From: Olavius algarvensis Delta 4 endosymbiont
GTDB lineage: Bacteria > Desulfobacterota > Desulfobacteria > Desulfobacterales > CAJINA01
Reading direction: 5' to 3'
Assembly: GCA_905176665.1 (NCBI GenBank)
Contig: CAJINA010000005.1
Location: 1 to 33,345 of the forward strand
DNA length: 33,345 bases
A program made the position numbers and the translations under genes. Positions 1 to 7,069 of the stretch are shown one piece after another (positions within the stretch are counted from its first letter, which is position 1; the number at the start of each line of letters is the position of its first letter). Under the pieces are notes generated by a model. That model was not told where the DNA came from, did no database searches, and saw only the letters and a list, made by a program, of their open reading frames with translations.

Positions 1-519
1 GCCTCCTTTCTACATTAAGTAGAAAAATCAGACAGATGATGACCTATTGCGAATCTCAGGTCAAATCGTCATCTCGTTACGTCTAGTTGGCAAAAGTCCG
101 CGATCCAGATACTCTTATAATTTATGAGCCGTGACCACTGACCGGCTTACCAACATATCCGCCTCATTCATTTCAATGCCTTTTGCAACTTCTGCAACTT
201 AGCGATCCCATTATATGCCGTATCATGACTTCCAGCATTGTCACCCGACAATTTCCCCTTTAACATCTCCTGCCCTTGAGCGCCGTCTGGGCAGTCTCCG
301 ATTCAGAAGGCCCTAACTAATCCACCAAAAGCCGACCCGGTATTTGTCGTCATCGTGGCCATTGTTCTAAATCCAGCCGGTTAACAGGGGATCCAATTTT
401 ACACAATCTTTATAGTTTTATCCCGGATCAACAAAAAAGCTTTACATCCGCTGTCTATCCTGTGCTCGAAACCGGTTAAACACCAGCTCGAAAACCAAAC
501 TGATAAAGGAGAATGTTCA
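1..519. other. Intergenic left flank, AT-rich, no convincing gene
   Basis: This stretch has no intact gene. A small palindrome with arms TTCTAC and GTAGAA lies at about 9-25 and could be the stem of a terminator for a gene off the left edge. On the minus strand, positions 362-168 form a 65-codon frame broken by a TGA at codon 20. Its distal part, which includes CPDGAQGQEMLKGKLSG, reads more like protein than random sequence and may be the remnant of a small gene. The last 120 bases hold the promoter of the next gene, listed separately. Confidence 0.5.
396..475 (+). promoter_or_regulatory. Promoter with CpxR-like TTTAC half-sites, copy 1
   Basis: TTTAC starts at 398, TTTAT at 409 and TTTAC at 441, followed by a candidate -10 hexamer TATCCT at 456-461 and the block TGTGCTCGAAACCGG. 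The same elements occur at exactly the same spacing (11, 32 and 15 bases) upstream of the Spy/CpxP-like gene at 4486-4565, with 60 of 80 bases identical and no gap. Read on the other strand the half-sites are GTAAA-N6-GTAAA-like, close to the known CpxR box of two GTAAA motifs separated by a short spacer. Binding by the neighbouring CpxR-like regulator is inferred. Confidence 0.65.
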
Positions 520-1287
520 ATGAACATAATAAAAAACACAGCTATGATTATCGCTCTTTTCGCAGCCCTTTTGATAATCTATGCACCGGGAATGTATGTT
601 TTTGCCCAGGAAACCAGTAGCCAGCCGAACACGCCTGCGGCCGCTTTTACCGCCGGTAATGGTAAGCCTGCTGGGGCTGCCGTGGCGGATGCCGGAAAGC
701 AGGCGGGTGATCGTCTAAACATGCGTTCCGCTACCCTCCCGAACCCCTTGAGGAGCGAAGACGATGGTGATTCAACAAGTTATGCCATGATCACGACCCG
801 GCAGACCAACTTTTATAACCGCCATGAAGACCCTGGCGTCCTTCCCACAGGAAGAGGCTCTAATGATGAGATAGAGCCGGCGGATAATCATCAGGCCGGG
901 AACAGCGGCACCCTCGTCGGACCAGAAGATGACGTTACGGGAATGATCTGGCAAGAGGTGTCCGGAAACAGCAGGTATAGATTGGTGGATGCAACTGTCT
1001 ATCCCGGACTATTTTCCCAGGACAGCGGTAATGATTTGCGACGCTACAGTCTAATGGCGTCACTCTCTGCCAGCGAGTTTGAGTCAGGCGCGCACGCCAT
1101 TGATATAACTATCTATAATTTAGCCTCTTTTAAAGGGGAAAAGCGGCAATATTGGTACAGTAGTTTCGACGATTTAGGACCTGGTCATGGTGATACAGAT
1201 GCAGAATATAGCGTCAATCTCTTCACCATTGATACCCATGGACATGTATCCGGGATTGCCGGGATGGTAACGGGAATGTTTCACTAA
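520..1287 (+). CDS. Secreted protein of unknown function
   Basis: I do not recognise this 255-residue protein. It begins with a typical Sec signal (MNIIKNT, then a hydrophobic core to about residue 28, and a plausible cleavage after VFA before QETSS). Residues 30-75 are rich in Ala, Gly and Pro. The middle, about 80-150, is Asp/Glu/Asn-rich with little hydrophobic content. The C-terminal third has alternating hydrophobic residues (YSLMASLSASEFE, AIDITIYNLASF) that suggest a small beta domain. An AGGAG ribosome site lies eight bases before the ATG. Its promoter matches that of the Spy/CpxP-like gene, so it probably belongs to the same envelope-stress regulon. Periplasmic or extracellular location is inferred from the signal peptide. 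Confidence 0.75.
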   Translation: MNIIKNTAMIIALFAALLIIYAPGMYVFAQETSSQPNTPAAAFTAGNGKPAGAAVADAGKQAGDRLNMRSATLPNPLRSEDDGDSTSYAMITTRQTNFYNRHEDPGVLPTGRGSNDEIEPADNHQAGNSGTLVGPEDDVTGMIWQEVSGNSRYRLVDATVYPGLFSQDSGNDLRRYSLMASLSASEFESGAHAIDITIYNLASFKGEKRQYWYSSFDDLGPGHGDTDAEYSVNLFTIDTHGHVSGIAGMVTGMFH

Positions 1288-1377
1288 CCGACTTAGAAAC
1301 AATAGATCGGTAAAGTTAAAGCGCACGAGTTATCAGATCGTAATGTTCGGTTTAGATTTTTGAAATAGGAGGCCTCT

Positions 1378-1950
1378 GTGAAAACACTTAATAACGTTAT
1401 AACTAACCATAGATTTACGGGTGATATGGACCTTCGTGTTTCTGTCACGCAGAGAAGAGAGGGCTTTACCTTACAGGTCCTTTCCTGTGAAATAAGTGAC
1501 GGATTTTTCATCCTCCAACCTGTTGGATCAATTAATACAATGACATCCGCGATCCTTCAAAACGAACTGGAGCATATTTATAAGTCAAATCCGAAAATCA
1601 TCCTGTTTGATATGAACCAGGTACGTTACATTAACTCTGAAGGCTTGGGTGTTATCCTCAAAGTTCACCAGGCAATGATTCAGCAATGCGGCAGGGTCGG
1701 CCTAATGAACTTTCTGCCCCATATCAAAAAGGTGTTTGAGATAGTCAACGCGTTGCCTGTAGAGCGGGTTTTTGCCAGTCGACATGAGTTGGACAGTTAC
1801 CTCGATTCGATGCAAATTAAATACGCTGCGAAAGGTCACGACGTGAAGGTGGACCGGGAGCCTGAGAATGATATTATATGGGTGAAGAGCAACGCTAGTC
1901 AGGGGAATATGAAGAGCATCGAAGATTACTTGGGTAGCCAACCTCACTGA
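1378..1950 (+). CDS. STAS-domain protein (anti-sigma-factor antagonist type)
   Basis: This is a 190-residue soluble protein with a central STAS domain at about residues 45-140. The segment KIILFDMNQVRYINSEGLGV is the characteristic strand-loop-helix of the SpoIIAA/RsbV family. The phosphorylatable serine lies in a D-S-S-G motif in classical members; here the motif reads N-S-E-G, so the serine is kept but its neighbours differ. About 45 residues precede the domain and 50 follow it, both without recognisable motifs, so it is longer than the usual 110-residue antagonists. The start is GTG, chosen because AGGAGG lies six bases upstream. It probably takes part in a partner-switching or phosphorylation-dependent signalling circuit, but no kinase or phosphatase partner is adjacent. 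Confidence 0.8.
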   Translation: MKTLNNVITNHRFTGDMDLRVSVTQRREGFTLQVLSCEISDGFFILQPVGSINTMTSAILQNELEHIYKSNPKIILFDMNQVRYINSEGLGVILKVHQAMIQQCGRVGLMNFLPHIKKVFEIVNALPVERVFASRHELDSYLDSMQIKYAAKGHDVKVDREPENDIIWVKSNASQGNMKSIEDYLGSQPH

Positions 1951-2103
1951 TAGCCGGTCTGTCTGTGGAAATACGAATACCAGGATGTCCCTCTATTACC
2001 TGGGGGTGCCGGTTATAAACCTGGATCGAAACTTCTCCCCTTGATGTTATCCACCGATACCTTGAATCGACTATTTGTCTTACGGGGAGTTGTTTTGAAT
2101 AAG

Positions 2104-3681
2104 TTAAGCTTTTAATGCAATTGAGACGGCAAACCCGTTCGGTTGGAGATTGCGGGCTGAAACTTCGCCTTTACACGTTTCAACGCAAGTCCTCACGATG
2201 GTCAGGCCTAATCCCACGCCACCGGAATCGCGATCACGGGAAACCTCCGGCCTGAAGAACGGCTCGAAAAGCCGGTTGAGGTGCTGTTCGGGAACACCTG
2301 GACCGGTATCCCGGACTTCGATGACAATCCGGCCATTTTTCTTTTCAGCAGTAACCACTATCTGTTCGGCATCACCGGTATACTTGATTGCATTGCGTAC
2401 CAGGCTAGCCAGGGCCCGGGTCAACAGTTCCGCCGAAGTAACCACCTGGACACCTGGATCTACCCTGACGTCAACCCTGCCGGCTATTTTGGTTTCCCGC
2501 TTGACAGCCGTTTCGACAATGGGCAGCAGGTCAATCCTTTCCAATTTAATGGTCTCAGCTTTCATTTCTGCCCTTGAAAAAGCCAGCAATTCATTCACCA
2601 GTTTGGACAGGTGGTCCACGTCTTCCATCACATCGCTCACCCGTTTCCGGCTCTCTTCGTTGGAGCGTTGCTCCAGCGCACCCAAACCGAACTGAATCCG
2701 GGCTATGGGTGAACCCAGTTCATGGGCCACATCGCCCAAGAAACGTTTCTGGCCCTTGACGAAAGCAGACAACCGGGCGGTCATGTGGTTGATCGTCTTC
2801 GCCAGGCGGCCAATTTCATCCGCCCGCGGTTCATCGATAACAACATCGAAATCTCCACTGGCAATCTCTTCGGCGGCGCCGGTCATACGTGATAGCGGCC
2901 GTGTAATATGCCTGACCATAGGTATCCAGAACAGAAGCGAAATCAGGAAGACGGCTGCAGACACGACGATCCAGGGCAGCGGGTTAAAAAAGAACCCGTG
3001 TCCGGTAATCGAACTCGAAACGGCCAGGAGCACCCCCGGCATGCGGCGGTGACGTCCGTCCGGGGCCGGCCTGACCCAGATGCCCGCCCAGTAGCGGGTT
3101 GGATCCTGTGTATGCATCATCAAAAACGGCATTTTTCTGCGCCCATCGGAAGGCCGGGGCGGTCTTCCGCCGAGAATTTCTCCCGGCGGTTCCCCGGCGA
3201 TGGGTTTTCCCGGAGGCCTACCGGCGATCCCAAGTCGACCGTGGTCTACGGGAGGTAGCGGAGGGCCTCCAAGTCCGGGGGGTGGCGGAGGGCCTCCAAG
3301 TCCGGGGGGTGGCGGGAAGGGCCTTCTGCCCAGATTGACCCGCAGGAGCGCTTCCGCTTTGGCGGCAACCGATCGGGGGATCTTGCCGCTCGATGATGAG
3401 TAGGATGTGCCGTCCGGAAGTATTATTGCGAAATCGACCCCGTGGATGGCAGCATGCCGGGCCAGGATACCGGACCAGTCCTCCCGCGGTGCCACGTTCA
3501 AGTCATGCATGATCAGCATACCGGCTGTCCGCAGTTGGCTTGTACCCTGCCAGCCAAAAATGGCACCCAGGTTGACATACGGCTGTGAAATATAAAACAG
3601 CCCCAGGATCGTTGCCACCAGGAGCAGGTTCAGGAAGAACCAGGTCAGAACTTTGGTAAATAAGGATGAAAAAGGTTTCAT
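2104..3681 (-). CDS. CpxA-like sensor histidine kinase with proline-rich periplasmic insert
   Basis: This is a 525-residue inner-membrane sensor kinase. TM1 spans about residues 10-32, the periplasmic part 33-233, TM2 about 234-256 and HAMP about 257-308. HisKA carries the phosphoacceptor His320 in FLGDVAHELGSPIARIQ. The ATPase domain shows the N box (LVRNAIKYTG), G1 (DTGPGVP), F box (FEPFFRPE) and G2 (GVGLGL). The H box and overall layout are those of the CpxA branch. The unusual part is residues 117-178, rich in Pro, Gly and Arg, with a nine-residue repeat PPPPGLGGP encoded by a 27-bp tandem repeat. The gene overlaps the end of the upstream response regulator by four bases, so the two are cotranscribed. 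The signal sensed is not evident; the nearby Spy/CpxP-like gene suggests envelope or metal stress. Confidence 0.93.
   Translation of the reverse strand: MKPFSSLFTKVLTWFFLNLLLVATILGLFYISQPYVNLGAIFGWQGTSQLRTAGMLIMHDLNVAPREDWSGILARHAAIHGVDFAIILPDGTSYSSSSGKIPRSVAAKAEALLRVNLGRRPFPPPPGLGGPPPPPGLGGPPLPPVDHGRLGIAGRPPGKPIAGEPPGEILGGRPPRPSDGRRKMPFLMMHTQDPTRYWAGIWVRPAPDGRHRRMPGVLLAVSSSITGHGFFFNPLPWIVVSAAVFLISLLFWIPMVRHITRPLSRMTGAAEEIASGDFDVVIDEPRADEIGRLAKTINHMTARLSAFVKGQKRFLGDVAHELGSPIARIQFGLGALEQRSNEESRKRVSDVMEDVDHLSKLVNELLAFSRAEMKAETIKLERIDLLPIVETAVKRETKIAGRVDVRVDPGVQVVTSAELLTRALASLVRNAIKYTGDAEQIVVTAEKKNGRIVIEVRDTGPGVPEQHLNRLFEPFFRPEVSRDRDSGGVGLGLTIVRTCVETCKGEVSARNLQPNGFAVSIALKA
3258..3311 (-). repeat. 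27-bp in-frame tandem repeat in the sensor kinase
   Basis: Two identical copies of a 27-bp unit lie head to tail at 3258-3284 and 3285-3311. Each encodes nine residues of the PPPPGLGGP type on the minus strand. The identity at DNA level suggests recent slippage or expansion within the periplasmic sensor region. Confidence 0.9.
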
Positions 3682-4418
3682 GCTTCTCGATCTTCCGAAA
3701 TTTTAAACATATAGCCGGCGCTCCTGACCGTTTGGATGAACCTTGGATAGCGCGGCGCCTCCCCCAGCTTACGCCGCAGGGCAGAGATGTGGACGTCCAC
3801 GGAACGGTCGAAGACTTCGTAGCTCCGCCCGGCAACGGCATCCAGCAGCTGGTCACGCGAAAGCACCCGGCCGGCGGAACCGGCCAGGCTGGCCAGCAGA
3901 TCGTATTCGAGGGGGGTCAGGTTCACCGGTTCCGTCCCCAGAAATACCGAACGGGAAGCCAGCTCTATCCTCAGATCCCCGAATACCAGGGGCTCATCCC
4001 CAGCTGCGGAAGCCGCCTGTTTCTCTGAGACGCGATAGCGGCGGGTAACGGCCCGCAGGCGCGCCAGGAGTTCACGCGAGGAAAAAGTTTTGGGCAGGTA
4101 ATCATCGGCCCCCATTTCGAGCCCCACGATGCGGTCGGTCTCCTCTCCCCGGGCCGTGAGCATCAAAACGGGAATGTCGGATTCCCGGCGCAGCCGTTTC
4201 AGAACTTCGAACCCGTCCATTTGCGGCATCATAACATCAAGAATAACGGCGTGGTAGCTGCCGTCCCGGACCATCTCCAGCCCTTGAGAGCCGTTGTGGG
4301 CGGTCGCCACCTCGTATCCCATGGGCTCCAGGTAATCGGCAATCAGCCGGCACAGCTTTTTGTCATCATCGACCAGTAAAATTTTCATGCTTGACGGTTC
4401 AACCGTGTCAGTCGCCAT
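3678..4418 (-). CDS. CpxR/OmpR-family response regulator
   Basis: The product has 246 residues. The receiver domain carries the acidic pocket VDDDKK, phosphoacceptor Asp61 in VILDVMMP, and the conserved Lys in YLPKTFS. The C-terminal winged-helix domain contains LTPLEYDLLASLAGSAGRVL and the recognition region SVDVHISALRRKLG, followed by FIQTVRSAGYMF. An in-frame ATG exists at 4496, but the start at 4418 is preferred because AAAGGA lies about ten bases before it; an ATG at 4388 begins the domain itself. The gene forms an operon with the sensor kinase through a four-base overlap. It is divergent from the Spy/CpxP-like gene, with CpxR-type TTTAC half-sites between them, which fits direct control of that gene and possibly of itself. 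Confidence 0.94.
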   Translation of the reverse strand: MATDTVEPSSMKILLVDDDKKLCRLIADYLEPMGYEVATAHNGSQGLEMVRDGSYHAVILDVMMPQMDGFEVLKRLRRESDIPVLMLTARGEETDRIVGLEMGADDYLPKTFSSRELLARLRAVTRRYRVSEKQAASAAGDEPLVFGDLRIELASRSVFLGTEPVNLTPLEYDLLASLAGSAGRVLSRDQLLDAVAGRSYEVFDRSVDVHISALRRKLGEAPRYPRFIQTVRSAGYMFKISEDREA

Positions 4419-4485
4419 CGGAAAACCATCCTTTCGAAATAGTTGATGACCTCTCCATATATGCTCCCTGAAGCCGGGGCAATCT

Positions 4486-4565
4486 AATTTACACAATCTT
4501 TACAAATCTGTCCGCAAACAACAAACAATCTTTACACGCATGGTCTAACTTGTGCTCAAAACCGG
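4486..4565 (+). promoter_or_regulatory. Promoter with CpxR-like TTTAC half-sites, copy 2
   Basis: TTTAC half-sites start at 4488, 4499 and 4531; a candidate -10 hexamer TAACTT follows at 4546-4551 and the block TGTGCTCAAAACCGG after it. ACAATCTTTACA occurs twice. The arrangement is the same as in the promoter at 396-475. The half-sites are spaced by near multiples of a helical turn (11 and 32 bases), so a dimeric or multimeric regulator could sit on one face of the helix. The region also lies 70-110 bases upstream of the divergent response-regulator gene and may serve autoregulation. Confidence 0.7.
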
Positions 4566-4610
4566 GCAGGAAATGTCCGGAGAAAAACAACTTTAAAAAG
4601 GAGGTTCAAT

Positions 4611-5168
4611 ATGAAGGCGTCATTGGGAAGAAAAATCGGCACATATGTTTTGGTTTTAATGCTGGCGCTATGTTGCCTGCCCCCAGTTGCCGGGGCGTTT
4701 GCTTCAGGAGAAGGCCGGCCGGGCAAGGGCTTCGACCGGCCCGGTCACGGCCGCCTGGCTCTCGGTATCTGGCGCAGTCCGCAGGTGATTGAAAAATTGC
4801 AGCTTAGCAATGAACAGGTCAAGCAGCTCCGGGACCTTGACTTCGCCACCAGCGAAAAGGTGTTGCCTTTGAAATCACAAATCGAAGCCGTGCACCTGAA
4901 AATGGATAGGACGATCACTGACGACAACGTTGACCGGAAACTCGTTCTTAGGCTGGCAAAAAAAACAGCCGACTTGAAGGGTAAAATATTTGTCCGGCAT
5001 ATTGAAGCGCGGCTCGCGTTCAAAGCAATTCTAACCACTGATCAGCTCAATGAACTGAAGCATTTTTTTATTCAGCAGAAAAAGCGCGGCCCGTGGTATG
5101 GCCAAAACTGCGTTCCCGGTGGCTACAAGATTGAAAAGCGTGGCCCGCAAGACTCGGCTGCCTTTTAG
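4611..5168 (+). CDS. Spy/CpxP-like periplasmic protein (LTxxQ family)
   Basis: This is a 185-residue exported protein. The signal peptide covers about residues 1-31 (hydrophobic VLVLMLALCCLPPVAGAFA). The mature part is helical and contains two motifs of the Spy/CpxP type: LQLSNEQVKQLRDL near 62-75 and LTTDQLNELKHF near 141-152. The family forms cradle-shaped periplasmic dimers that act as chaperones or metal-linked stress sensors; CpxP restrains CpxA. The N-terminal mature stretch is rich in Gly, Arg and Pro. A strong AAGGAGG precedes the ATG. The gene is divergent from a CpxR/CpxA-like pair and has a matching operator, which supports a CpxP-like role. It ends with UAG followed directly by UAA. 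Confidence 0.85.
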   Translation: MKASLGRKIGTYVLVLMLALCCLPPVAGAFASGEGRPGKGFDRPGHGRLALGIWRSPQVIEKLQLSNEQVKQLRDLDFATSEKVLPLKSQIEAVHLKMDRTITDDNVDRKLVLRLAKKTADLKGKIFVRHIEARLAFKAILTTDQLNELKHFFIQQKKRGPWYGQNCVPGGYKIEKRGPQDSAAF

Positions 5169-5206
5169 TAAACGATCTATAACCATCGAATTCAGGGGAT
5201 AATAAC

Positions 5207-5404
5207 ATGAGCAGCATAAAAATTAACTGCATCGCTATTGTACTGCTTGGGGCTGCTGTTGTCTTTGGCTCTCTTGTAAATGAAGCCGCGGCCGGGAATT
5301 CCAACCGTCGGCCTTTTGGGCCGCCGCCGAAGCCTATACCGCCTGCGAAGGAAAAGCTGCCGGGGATAAAGCCGAATTTGCAAATCCCCACGGAGATACA
5401 GTGA
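5207..5404 (+). CDS. Small exported proline-rich protein
   Basis: This is a 65-residue hypothetical protein. The first 29 residues form a Sec signal (hydrophobic CIAIVLLGAAVVFGSLV, plausible cleavage after EAAA). The mature peptide of about 36 residues is dominated by proline and lysine (RRPFGPPPKPIPPAKEK) and has no cysteine, so it is probably unstructured in the periplasm. The start follows GGGGAT at a usable distance. It lies 38 bases after the Spy/CpxP-like gene and may be read from the same promoter. No family is recognised. Its proline-rich style resembles the insert in the nearby sensor kinase, but no interaction can be shown from sequence. Confidence 0.6.
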   Translation: MSSIKINCIAIVLLGAAVVFGSLVNEAAAGNSNRRPFGPPPKPIPPAKEKLPGIKPNLQIPTEIQ

Positions 5405-5598
5405 CCGGCACCTGCAAAAAACAGGGTGAACGTTTGTTCCTGGTCCCCGACAACCCGCCCCCGCACGGCAGGCAAACCGACAGCACGAAAAATGAGTGAT
5501 TGCACCATCGGGCCAATTTTAGAACTGAGGGTTAACGTGAAAGGTACGTGTCTCATGTATCAAAAGAAGTCCCGGCTTTTAGAGGGAAGGATAGCACC

Positions 5599-6258
5599 AT
5601 GAAAAAAATAATACTGATCGGCTTGATAGGCCTGCTTGTATTCAGCGGCTGTGCCGCGCCCCGAAACAATACCGAGAAAGGCGCCACTTTGGGCACTGTG
5701 GGCGGTGCCGTGGCCGGTGCCGTCCTTGGCGGTGCCATCGGCGGCGGTGATCCCAGAAGCGTTCTTTTGGGTACGGCAGCCGGCGCAGCTGTGGGTGCTG
5801 CAGCCGGGGTTGGAACCGGCCAGATGATGGACAAGCAGGAAGCTGCAATGCAAGCGGCCCTGGCTGAATCTGAAGCAGCTTCCCTGCGCCGGGAGGGGGA
5901 TCTGGTGGCGATCACCCTGAAGGGCGATGTCAGCTTTGACTACGATTCCGATGTTGTCCGGCCCGGCCTTTACAACGAACTGGACCGCATCGCTGAAATC
6001 ATGATCGAGTACCCCCAAACGACTATTCTGGTGGAAGGCCATACAGACAGCACGGGTTCGGAAGCCTATAACCGGCGACTCTCCGATCGACGGGCTGCGC
6101 GGGTTAAAAATCTTTTGATAGAGCGCGGTGTTCAGGCCTACCGGATCAACACGCTTGGGTGCGGTGAAAGCAGTCCAGTGGCTACGAACACCACCCCGGA
6201 AGGCCGCCAGATGAACCGGCGGGTGCAGATTCGTATCCAACCAACGGCACAGGGCTGA
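5599..6258 (+). CDS. OmpA-family lipoprotein with glycine zipper
   Basis: This is a 219-residue outer-membrane-type lipoprotein. The signal ends in the lipobox FSGC, with Cys18 as the lipid-attachment site. Residues about 28-75 form a glycine-zipper segment (GGAVAGAVLGGAIGGG, then GTAAGAAVGAAAGVGTG) as in YiaD-type proteins. The C-terminal OmpA domain at about 105-218 has the peptidoglycan-binding motif VEGHTDSTGSEAYNRRLSDR, with the Asp and Arg known to hold diaminopimelate, and ends MNRRVQIRI. It should tether the outer membrane to peptidoglycan. The start at 5599 was chosen over an in-frame ATG at 5548 because it gives the lipoprotein signal and has GGAAGG upstream. It lies in the run of envelope genes after the Spy/CpxP-like gene. 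Confidence 0.93.
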   Translation: MKKIILIGLIGLLVFSGCAAPRNNTEKGATLGTVGGAVAGAVLGGAIGGGDPRSVLLGTAAGAAVGAAAGVGTGQMMDKQEAAMQAALAESEAASLRREGDLVAITLKGDVSFDYDSDVVRPGLYNELDRIAEIMIEYPQTTILVEGHTDSTGSEAYNRRLSDRRAARVKNLLIERGVQAYRINTLGCGESSPVATNTTPEGRQMNRRVQIRIQPTAQG

Positions 6259-6323
6259 TGGCTGACGGTATCACATACAACAGAACATATCATCTTATAA
6301 AAACGTGGATAAAGGAAACTGAG

Positions 6324-6593
6324 ATGAAAAAAAGAGTTATAAAACAAATTGCCCTGTTGGTAGCCGTACTGACACTATTGTCGACTGTGGGCTGTGGTAG
6401 AAAAGAACACCACCGCCGCGGCCACCGCCAGGGGCCACCCCCGGAAGCGATTGCAGCCTGCCAGGACAAGCAAGCGGGTGACAGCGTCGAATTCAGCGGC
6501 CGCAACGGTGAAACAGTGAAGGCCGCATGTCGGGAGATAAACGGCCAGCTGGCTGCTGTTCCGGCCGGGATGTCGCGTGAGCGGCACGACTGA
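6324..6593 (+). CDS. Small lipoprotein, His/Arg-rich N-terminus
   Basis: This is an 89-residue lipoprotein of unknown function. The signal ends in the lipobox STVGC, with Cys24 as the acylated residue. The mature start is strongly basic with clustered histidines (RKEHHRRGHRQGPPPEAI). The rest contains two cysteines in AACQDK and KAACRE; the segment IAACQDKQAGDSVEFSGRNG resembles small uncharacterised periplasmic proteins often seen beside OmpA-like or Spy-like genes. The His cluster could bind metal, which is an inference. The start at 6324 has AAAGGA upstream; an upstream in-frame ATG at 6258 would add a tail without function. A strong hairpin follows the stop. Confidence 0.75.
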   Translation: MKKRVIKQIALLVAVLTLLSTVGCGRKEHHRRGHRQGPPPEAIAACQDKQAGDSVEFSGRNGETVKAACREINGQLAAVPAGMSRERHD

Positions 6594-6594
6594 T

Positions 6595-6633
6595 TAGAAC
6601 CCATCTCAAAAAAAGATTTTGAGATGGGTTCTA
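6595..6633. terminator. Perfect 17-bp stem hairpin after the envelope gene run
   Basis: Arms 6595-6611 and 6617-6633 are perfectly complementary over 17 bases (TAGAACCCATCTCAAAA and its complement) around a five-base loop. The position directly after a stop codon suggests a transcription terminator. It lacks a following T-run, so it may act with a factor, act as an RNA-stabilising hairpin, or be a mobile palindrome. Confidence 0.6.
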
Positions 6634-6668
6634 TACTGAAGACGATGAAATGATTCAACAGGCGGTGG

Positions 6669-6818
6669 TTTCAAAACCGCGGCTACTGGGATCGTGATAC
6701 GGCGGGATTCCTCCACCAACCATCCCCCCTCGCCTGAAGTAGTGTCCCGCCAGAGATGGCAATTTGGGACACAGACTGATCCCGCGCTGCGATTGAGCCT
6801 GGGGCCGCGGTTTTGAAA
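6669..6818. repeat. 150-bp element with 15-bp terminal inverted repeats
   Basis: TTTCAAAACCGCGGC at 6669-6683 is perfectly complementary to 6804-6818. Between them lie smaller pairs, such as GTGTCCC with GGGACAC near 6740-6775 and GGGATC with GATCCC. No reading frame of note is inside. The size is that of a miniature inverted-repeat element, or the RNA could fold as a structured leader of the following ferredoxin gene, whose start codon is 34 bases beyond. Which of the two applies cannot be decided here. Confidence 0.55.
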
Positions 6819-6851
6819 GCGCTGCCCGCTGATAAAGGAGAATCGGCAAAC

Positions 6852-7067
6852 ATGACCATTGAACGGATTGAAGGCTGTATCGGTTGCGGAACCTGCGTCA
6901 AGACCTGCCCCACGGATGTCATCCGCCAGGACCCGCGGACTGGAAAGGCGTTTATAAAGTATCCGGCGGATTGCCAGATCTGCCACCTGTGCCGGATGTA
7001 TTGCCCGGTTGATGCGATCACTATTTCACCGGAAAAATCCATTCCGGTCGTTGTTTCATGGGGTTGA
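6852..7067 (+). CDS. Two-cluster 4Fe-4S ferredoxin subunit
   Basis: This is a 71-residue ferredoxin with two complete cluster motifs, CIGCGTCVKTCP at residues 9-20 and CQICHLCRMYCP at 42-53. It is probably a cytoplasmic-side electron carrier or subunit, since no signal sequence is present. The start at 6852 begins the domain; AAAGGAG lies eleven bases upstream, slightly far. The end overlaps or nearly touches the next gene. Together with the ferric-reductase-like membrane protein and the Tat-exported flavoprotein downstream it appears to form a membrane redox module in which electrons would pass from ferredoxin through haem to the flavoprotein or the other way round. Confidence 0.9.
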   Translation: MTIERIEGCIGCGTCVKTCPTDVIRQDPRTGKAFIKYPADCQICHLCRMYCPVDAITISPEKSIPVVVSWG

Positions 7068-7069
7068 AC

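Noticed and set aside
5560..6240. 226-codon minus-strand frame opposite the OmpA lipoprotein
   Set aside because: The plus-strand product has lipobox, glycine zipper and OmpA motifs, so the antisense frame is a by-product.
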